A stretch of DNA of 5,557 nt from Microbacteriaceae bacterium (GTDB taxonomy: Bacteria; Actinomycetota; Actinomycetes; Actinomycetales; Microbacteriaceae): contig JAODAY010000116.1 of NCBI GenBank assembly GCA_025463665.1, positions 1 to 5,557 of the forward strand. The letters are read 5' to 3'. How positions within the stretch are numbered: the stretch's first letter is position 1; every line of letters begins with the position of its first letter. Position numbers and translations under genes: made by a program. The notes beneath the pieces are model-generated. The model was not told the origin of the DNA and made no database searches. It worked only from the letters and a program-made list of their open reading frames with translations. Below, piece after piece: positions 1-4,458 of the stretch.

Positions 1-3000
1 GAGCGGTGCGGTGTGCCCGTCGGAAGACCACGGTCGACCGAGCACCGTGCGCACGATTTCGAGCACGGCGTCGGCCTCCTCCGGCGACGCGGTCGAATTG
101 CCGACGTGGTGCACCGGCACCGAGTGCAGGCCGGGAACGACTCCCTCGAGGGATCGGTTCGAGTCGTGGGACACCAGCTTGCCCTCGTATGAGAGGCGCG
201 ACACGGGCAGGCAGACTGCCGGGTGCATGCGCCAGCTCACGGCGAGAAAATAGCCGAACTCGGGCGGGAGCACGTTGTGGCCATCGGAGAGCCAGCCGAG
301 GGCCGAGACGTCCACCGGTTCGGGGTGCGTGCCCTGGCTGACCTGAGGAAGCTGTTGCGGGTCGCCGAGCAGCAGCAGACGTTCGGCTGAGACCGCGGCG
401 GCGATGGTGCTCGCGAGCGAGTACTGACCGGCTTCGTCGACGACGAGCAGATCGAGCGACCCACGCGGCACGGCGCCTGCGTTGCTGAATGTCCAGGCGG
501 TTCCGCCGAGCACGAAGCCGCCGTCGCCGAATCCCGACACCTTTCCGTCTGTCGGCCCGGTCCACGACACGTCGCTCGTCGAACCGCTCTTGGGTTTCTT
601 ACCTACGAGCGCCGGATCGAGGCCCGCCTTGACGATGCCCGCGAGCATGTTCTCGACGGCGGCGTGGGACTGAGCGACGACGCCGACCCTCCAGCCGTGG
701 TTCTGCACGAGGTCCACGATGACATTCGAGCCCGTGTAGGTCTTGCCCGTGCCGGGTGGACCCTGCACGGCGACGTAGGAGTGATCGAGAGCCAGCAGGG
801 TGTCACGGATCTGGTCCTGGACCGTTGCGGCCTCCGTGGCGACGTAGTTGCGACTCGTGCGTGGTGGCACGCGGCGCAATATGTCGAGCGCGGCATTCGG
901 GAGCATGGCGGGTAGCGCGTCGAGCACAGCCCGGCCCCACCCGGAGATCGCGTCGACCTGCGTGCCGGGTGACGGAGGCATACCGGGTGTGAGAGCCATC
1001 GGCAGCTCGTCGTACTGCGGCGCGTCGTGTTGCAGCCATTCCTCCACGCGGAAGACACTCTCGTCGATGATCTGAAGCACCCTTGCCCGGGAGTGTGCCG
1101 AGCGCGCACCCGGCTCGGTGCTGCGGAGGATAGGCGGGTAAGGCGCTTCGTAGAGCAGATAGGGATTGTGGTCGATCTTGACGGAGCTGCCGGGGGCCAG
1201 CGCGCCCGTGATCCGCAGGATGCGGCGGTCCGACCGCTGCCTGCCCTCCCGGTACCAGTCCCGTTCCACCTCGACGCTGTGCACGATCAGCACGTCGCGA
1301 GTGTCGACCCATGCCTCGACCGGGTTCGTCAGTCGGGAGAAGTGGTCCCACCAGAACGACTTGAGTTCGCGGCGGTGATAGTCGATGGCGGCGCTCGCCA
1401 GGGCGATCGCGGTCTGATCCGGCGTGCGATCGGTCGGCGGAACCTCGTCGATCTGTGCTGCGAGTTCGAGGTAGACCGGGTCTGGCTCGCGGAGCGGTGC
1501 CGGCAGCGGCATGTCTAGCTCGGCGTCACGGGTTCCTGCAGCGGGCGCGGGGTTCTCGGCGGCGCGCTCGAGCAGCCAGTCGCGCAGGCGCAGAGTGCTG
1601 CGGCAGTCGTATTCGTTGTACCTGGCGATGTCGCCGATGACTGCCGCCGCGGCATCCGCTTCGCCGTTCTCTGCGAGTTCGCGGTAGCGCACGTACTCCG
1701 TGATCGAGTCGGCGGCATTCGCGACGCCGTCGCGAGCGATGTCCATGTAGAGCGGCTCGAGCTTCTTGAGCGAGTAGCTGCGGCTGCCGATGCGCATGCC
1801 CTGCCGCACGATCGGGTAGAGGTCGACCAGCACGTTGTTGCGCAACAGATCGTCGACGATGTCTTCGCCGTACCCGTGTCGCGCGGCGAGCGAGAGCAGG
1901 TGGGTGCGTTCGTAGGAGGCGTAGTGGTAGATGTGCAGGTTCGGATGCCGCGACCGCCGCTCGGTCACGTAGCCCAGGAAGTCGATCAGCGCTACGCGCT
2001 CCTCGGCGAGTGAGTGGGCCCAGAAGGGCACGAACGTTTCATCAGCCTCGACGGAACCGAAGAGGTAGTCGAGGCCCCACGCGTTGCCCTCCTGGTAGAG
2101 GGGGTCGCCCTCGAAGTCGAAGAAAATGTCGCCGGCGTCGGGCTCGGGGATCGCGGCGATGATGGACGCGTTCGCCACCGAATACGCGGGAGTGGCGCTG
2201 TCGCCCGTGGCGAGCTGCAGGGCCGCCTGTTGGCGCAGGTTGTCGAGCGTGGCATCCATGACGCCGTCGACCGGTTCGGCGCGAGTGGCGAGTTGTTCGA
2301 TCGTGGCGACACCGCTCGCGCGGAGGCGGGCCCGTTGGGTTCCACGCAGCCCCGCGACGAGCAGCACGTCTCGGTGGAGTTGGACCTGCTGCTCGCACGC
2401 GGCGCAGCGACCGCACGCCGTGTAGCGCGGGTCGCCCCACTCCGTAGGCGACCCCTCGGCCACGCGCTCATCGAGGATGCGTTCGAGGCGGGCGCGACGC
2501 CTGCGGTACACGGGCAGGATGTCGGTGAGCCGGTGCGAGGTGGTCACACCGTTGCCGAGGATCAGGTGCACCTGCTCCCCCGTGCCGATTCCGAGGCCCT
2601 GCAGCTGGTCGCTGTAGGCGGCAAGCTGCAAGAGAGCCGTGATTTTGGCCCTGCGGGCGAGCTTGGTGTCGTACACCTCGTACTCGTTCTCGCCGGTGCG
2701 GATGATGAAGTCCGCGTAGCCGAGAAAGCGCCCGTCGAAGAATGCTGCCTGAAAGACGACCTCGGCCCTGTCGGCGAACGCCTGCACCGTGGCATCCGCC
2801 GCCTGCTGGATGTCACGGCTGTTCTCGGGGCGTTCGATCTCGACGACCTGACTGCTCGCCCTGAGTTCTTCGAGCTTGCGCAGCTCGTGCGCATCACCGA
2901 GCGCGCCCGTGCGTTTGAGCATGTCGTCTTCGATCTCGGCCACGGCCTCGACTCGACCGAGCTTTGCGTCGAGTGTGCGCATGAGCGCCCACTCGCACTT

Positions 3001-3057
3001 CGCGGCGGCGGTGAGGTCGCTCGCCGAGTAGACGACGGTGTCGTTCATGAGAATCAA
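1..3057 (-). CDS. TM0106-family RecB-like nuclease / YprB-like exonuclease / SF1 helicase fusion (C-terminus cut by window edge)
   Basis: This frame is open for 1019 codons and leaves the window without a stop. Residues 1-225 look like a RecB/Cas4-type PD-(D/E)XK nuclease: D116 in GYADF, EVYDTK with D130 and K132, and Q144..Y148 in QLAAY. C21 plus C215, C218 and C221 (CxxCxxC) resemble the split cysteine set that holds a 4Fe-4S cluster in Cas4/AddB nucleases. Residues about 310-490 look like a YprB/RNase H-like DEDD exonuclease: FFDFEGD (D314, E316), YASYE (E383), VDLYP (D412) and YNEYDC (Y480, D484). From about 560 onwards it is an SF1 helicase: Walker A GPPGTGKT at 766-773, Walker B DEAGQ at 874-878, GDPQQLP at 898-904 and SWRMHP at 941-946. 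The last helicase motifs (V and VI) should lie beyond the left edge; I infer roughly 100-200 residues are missing. TTG at 3057 is preferred over ATG at 3048 because AGGAG sits 6 nt upstream of it and the family commonly begins with a short hydrophobic stretch before the VYSASDL block. It is cytoplasmic and acts on nucleic acid; the biological role of the family is not known to me. Confidence 0.93.
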   Translation of the reverse strand, partial: MILMNDTVVYSASDLTAAAKCEWALMRTLDAKLGRVEAVAEIEDDMLKRTGALGDAHELRKLEELRASSQVVEIERPENSRDIQQAADATVQAFADRAEVVFQAAFFDGRFLGYADFIIRTGENEYEVYDTKLARRAKITALLQLAAYSDQLQGLGIGTGEQVHLILGNGVTTSHRLTDILPVYRRRRARLERILDERVAEGSPTEWGDPRYTACGRCAACEQQVQLHRDVLLVAGLRGTQRARLRASGVATIEQLATRAEPVDGVMDATLDNLRQQAALQLATGDSATPAYSVANASIIAAIPEPDAGDIFFDFEGDPLYQEGNAWGLDYLFGSVEADETFVPFWAHSLAEERVALIDFLGYVTERRSRHPNLHIYHYASYERTHLLSLAARHGYGEDIVDDLLRNNVLVDLYPIVRQGMRIGSRSYSLKKLEPLYMDIARDGVANAADSITEYVRYRELAENGEADAAAAVIGDIARYNEYDCRSTLRLRDWLLERAAENPAPAAGTRDAELDMPLPAPLREPDPVYLELAAQIDEVPPTDRTPDQTAIALASAAIDYHRRELKSFWWDHFSRLTNPVEAWVDTRDVLIVHSVEVERDWYREGRQRSDRRILRITGALAPGSSVKIDHNPYLLYEAPYPPILRSTEPGARSAHSRARVLQIIDESVFRVEEWLQHDAPQYDELPMALTPGMPPSPGTQVDAISGWGRAVLDALPAMLPNAALDILRRVPPRTSRNYVATEAATVQDQIRDTLLALDHSYVAVQGPPGTGKTYTGSNVIVDLVQNHGWRVGVVAQSHAAVENMLAGIVKAGLDPALVGKKPKSGSTSDVSWTGPTDGKVSGFGDGGFVLGGTAWTFSNAGAVPRGSLDLLVVDEAGQYSLASTIAAAVSAERLLLLGDPQQLPQVSQGTHPEPVDVSALGWLSDGHNVLPPEFGYFLAVSWRMHPAVCLPVSRLSYEGKLVSHDSNRSLEGVVPGLHSVPVHHVGNSTASPEEADAVLEIVRTVLGRPWSSDGHTAPL

Positions 3058-3063
3058 GCGGCG

Positions 3064-3068
3064 CTCCT
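3064..3068 (-). promoter_or_regulatory. Ribosome-binding site that decides the TTG start of the nuclease-helicase
   Basis: AGGAG on the minus strand lies 6 nt upstream of TTG at 3057-3055 but 15 nt upstream of the in-frame ATG at 3048-3046. The spacing favours TTG and adds MIL to the front of the protein. Confidence 0.65.
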
Positions 3069-3087
3069 GAGGGGGTGGGTTGCGCTC

Positions 3088-3093
3088 AGGTTA
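3088..3093 (-). promoter_or_regulatory. Candidate -10 box for the nuclease-helicase gene
   Basis: TAACCT on the minus strand fits the TANNNT pattern of actinobacterial -10 boxes and would start transcription near 3081, giving a leader of about 24 nt that contains AGGAG. No convincing -35 is visible; the region upstream is the GC-rich hairpin. The box and the six bases after it (TAACCTGAGCGC) match the sequence directly before the VOC gene at 11 of 12 positions, which supports but does not prove a shared promoter element. Confidence 0.35.
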
Positions 3094-3094
3094 T

Positions 3095-3127
3095 CGCGGG
3101 GGTCGGACATTCCGACCGGCCCCCGCG
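3095..3127 (-). terminator. GC-rich hairpin in the spacer, possible terminator of the upstream minus-strand unit
   Basis: CGCGGGGG (3095-3102) pairs with CCCCCGCG (3120-3127). Inside it GGTCGG (3101-3106) pairs with CCGACC (3112-3117) around a 5-nt loop, so the stem has a bulge on one side or two alternative foldings. It lies just after the stop codon of the SDR remnant and before the nuclease gene, where a terminator is expected. There is no U-tract, so efficient intrinsic termination is uncertain; it could also be an operator overlapping the nuclease promoter. Confidence 0.4.
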
Positions 3128-3135
3128 CATGCCCT

Positions 3136-3454
3136 CTACCGCGCGGTATATCCGCCGTCGACCAGGTGCTGCGCTGAGGCCCGCGTAGGCCTCAGCGGGC
3201 ATGCCCTGGAGCAGTGGTGTGTCGATGTATCCCGGGTGTACCGAGTTGATGCGCACGCCCTGGCTGGCGTAACCGAGCGCTGCGGCCTTCGTCAGCCCCG
3301 AGACGGCGTGCTTCGCGGCGACGTACGGAGGGGCGGTCGCCTCACCGACGAGTCCGAGGATGGACGACGTATTGACTATCGCGCCGCCGCCGGCCTTGAG
3401 CATCTCGGGAATCTGGAACTTCATGCCGTAGAAGACGGAGTGCAGGTTGACCTC
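3136..3454 (-). pseudogene. Short-chain dehydrogenase/reductase remnant (N-terminus missing, internal deletion and frameshift)
   Basis: The recognisable SDR part begins at about VNLHSVFYGMK (from 3451). It keeps the catalytic serine of NTSS (codon 3362-3364) and the YxxxK pair (Tyr codon 3323-3325, Lys codon 3311-3313), then continues through RINSVHPGYIDTP to about 3170. The family's next 30-40 residues (the PxGRxxxPxE to FVTG region) are absent. The usual SDR ending, LVDGGYTAR followed by TAG at 3138-3136, is present but in another reading frame. The N-terminal NAD(P)-binding Rossmann half with TGxxxGxG is not found upstream. About 105 of a usual 250 or so residues survive, so no working oxidoreductase can be made. 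It is probably an NAD(P)-dependent 3-oxoacyl-reductase-like SDR by origin; the substrate cannot be told. Confidence 0.85.
3172..3197. repeat. Perfect 10-bp inverted repeat at the SDR deletion junction
   Basis: CGCTGAGGCC (3172-3181) and GGCCTCAGCG (3188-3197) are perfect reverse complements around a 6-nt loop CGCGTA. The stem sits where the SDR reading frame jumps from the GYIDTP...GLSA part to the displaced LVDGGYTAR ending. No U-tract follows on either strand, so I read it as a scar-associated hairpin rather than a terminator. Confidence 0.8.
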
Positions 3455-3512
3455 GCCCCTCAGAGTCTTATGCGAACGCATGGATGGTGCGGCACGGCCA
3501 ATCGGCACTGAA
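3455..3512. other. Unassigned bases between the VOC stop codon and the SDR remnant
   Basis: These 58 bases hold no recognisable gene. On the minus strand, in the same frame as the SDR remnant, they read SVPIGRAAPSMRSHKTLRG. The PIGRAAP piece resembles the PxGRxxxP motif that normally lies near an SDR C-terminus and is missing from the remnant downstream, but the match is too short to trust. The stretch also holds a small inverted repeat ATGCG-AA-CGCAT. It is probably what is left at the 5' breakpoint of the SDR gene. Confidence 0.4.
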
Positions 3513-4226
3513 TTAGTCGGGCGTCTCGAGCGTCTCGAGCATCTCCGTCGCTGCACTGAGTTCCTGCCGTAAGGCGATTCGCGTCTCGTCCGTGAGCGGC
3601 ATGGCAAGCACCTCGCGCAGGGCGGTCGCGGCGCGCTCGGTATTGCCGGTGCCCAGGTCGAGTTCGGCGCGGTAGACGAGCACCGGCACGCGGTCGACGG
3701 TCGCGGCATCCGGATAACGAATCAGCCCCGCTTCGAGAGCCGCGACGGCGGTCTCCTCGTTGCCCCGAGCATCGCCCTGTCGCGCCGCCGTCTCGAGCAC
3801 ACGCTGGAGACCGCGTTCCGGCTCCGGCGTCTCGTCGGCGTCGCCGAGACGGAACACGCGGAGCCAGTTGCCCCCGGGGTCCACGACGCTGAAGCCTCCC
3901 CCGATTCCCTGCTTTCTTCGCGGGCGGGTGATCCGCGGGATGCCGGCGATGGGCAGGCGCCCGTATCGCTCGCGCAGCCCGGCCGCAAACGCGGCGTACA
4001 GCGCGTCGGTGTCTGGCGTGAGGATCAGCGCGCTGCCATACGAGAGCTCGGGTTCGAACTCCGGCATCTGGAACAGCTGAATGTCGATATCACCGCGCTT
4101 GAGGGCCGCGGAGGGGTTGGGGCGCGCTTGTCTATAGGTGATCTCGAAACCGAGCGCCACATAGAAGGCGACGGACTCCTCCAGGTCGCGGCACGGAAGC
4201 AGCGGGACCGTCTTCTCCAGAGGCAT
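3513..4226 (-). CDS. VOC-fold (bleomycin-resistance/glyoxalase-like) protein with TPR-like C-terminal tail
   Basis: The protein is complete at 237 residues. Residues 1-128 are a VOC domain: the opening VPLLPCRDLEESVAFY with the first helix, a middle strand GDIDIQLF, and the closing FSVVDPGGNWLRVF at 112-125 that is characteristic of Ble-like proteins. The histidine ligand usual in metal-dependent glyoxalases is not seen in the first strand, so binding of a drug or small molecule is more likely than metal catalysis; this is inference. Residues about 155-235 are rich in Ala, Leu and Glu and form helical hairpins (EETAVAALEAGLIRYP, then VYRAELDLGTGNTERAATALREVL) resembling TPR repeats. I recall this VOC plus TPR layout in other actinobacterial proteins annotated as bleomycin resistance protein; resistance itself is unproven here. 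ATG at 4226 is the first possible start because an in-frame TAA lies three codons upstream (4238-4236). The gene is divergent from the PBP gene and ends next to the SDR remnant. Confidence 0.9.
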   Translation of the reverse strand: MPLEKTVPLLPCRDLEESVAFYVALGFEITYRQARPNPSAALKRGDIDIQLFQMPEFEPELSYGSALILTPDTDALYAAFAAGLRERYGRLPIAGIPRITRPRRKQGIGGGFSVVDPGGNWLRVFRLGDADETPEPERGLQRVLETAARQGDARGNEETAVAALEAGLIRYPDAATVDRVPVLVYRAELDLGTGNTERAATALREVLAMPLTDETRIALRQELSAATEMLETLETPD

Positions 4227-4232
4227 GCGGTC

Positions 4233-4238
4233 AGGTTA
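4233..4238 (-). promoter_or_regulatory. -10 box of a probable leaderless VOC transcript
   Basis: TAACCT on the minus strand is followed by 6 nt and then the ATG at 4226, which places the transcription start at or next to the start codon. No Shine-Dalgarno sequence is present in this gap. A weak -35 candidate GTGTCA (minus strand, 4259-4254; four of six matches to TTGACA) lies 15 nt upstream. Leaderless mRNAs are common in actinobacteria. Confidence 0.5.
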
Positions 4239-4293
4239 GCCGGTTGGTCCCCCTGACACGCAGCACCCGTCACCTCTCAATCCGCCCAGTACA

Positions 4294-4317
4294 TGCGTCG
4301 CGCCCACCCCCGACGCA
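4294..4317. repeat. 7-bp inverted repeat in the divergent intergenic region
   Basis: TGCGTCG (4294-4300) and CGACGCA (4311-4317) are perfect reverse complements separated by 10 nt (CGCCCACCCC). It lies between two divergently transcribed genes, where a terminator is not expected, so an operator is possible. In GC-rich DNA a 7-bp repeat can also arise by chance. Confidence 0.35.
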
Positions 4318-4353
4318 CGCGCGGTGCGCCAGTTCAACTTAGAGTGGTGACTG

Positions 4354-4363
4354 GTTACGTAAC
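4354..4363. promoter_or_regulatory. Perfect 10-bp palindrome GTTACGTAAC, candidate operator
   Basis: The palindrome stands about 95 bp upstream of the PBP start codon, in a locally A/T-richer patch of the 232-bp divergent intergenic region. Its perfect dyad symmetry and position suggest a site for a dimeric regulator controlling the PBP gene, the VOC gene or both. It also contains TANNNT -10-like strings on both strands, so part of it could be a core promoter. The binding protein cannot be named from sequence alone. Confidence 0.4.
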
Positions 4364-4442
4364 TTGGCGCAGAGGGCTCAGTGCGGGCTTGAAGATCGAC
4401 TAGTGGGGCACCCGTGCGCACAACGTAGCTCTTCGTTATGTA

Positions 4443-4449
4443 GGGGAAG
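4443..4449 (+). promoter_or_regulatory. Ribosome-binding site of the penicillin-binding protein gene
   Basis: GGGGAAG is purine-rich and ends 9 nt before the ATG at 4459. The in-frame TAG at 4441-4443 overlaps its first base and rules out any longer N-terminus. Confidence 0.6.
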
Positions 4450-4458
4450 AATCACCAT

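Noticed and set aside
1027..1518. A 163-codon plus-strand frame
   Set aside because: It is antisense to the nuclease-helicase linker and helicase start, has no motif and carries no sign of translation.
2014..3177. A 387-codon plus-strand open frame
   Set aside because: It is antisense to the nuclease-helicase, in a frame that stays open because of high GC at third codon positions. It has no recognisable domain, whereas the minus-strand frame shows every expected motif.
3086..3709. A 207-codon minus-strand frame as one intact SDR gene
   Set aside because: Its first third lies inside the VOC gene in another frame and shows no Rossmann motif. Its last 30 or so codons read the deletion junction out of frame. 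Only the middle is SDR sequence.
4236..4421. A 61-codon minus-strand frame in the divergent intergenic region
   Set aside because: It has no homology that I recognise, would run through both inverted repeats and ends at the VOC promoter. It is more likely a chance open frame.
4389..4442. TTGAAG (4389-4394) plus TATGTA (4437-4442) as a PBP promoter
   Set aside because: The spacing is far too long for one promoter, and no TANNNT box lies 16-18 nt after TTGAAG.
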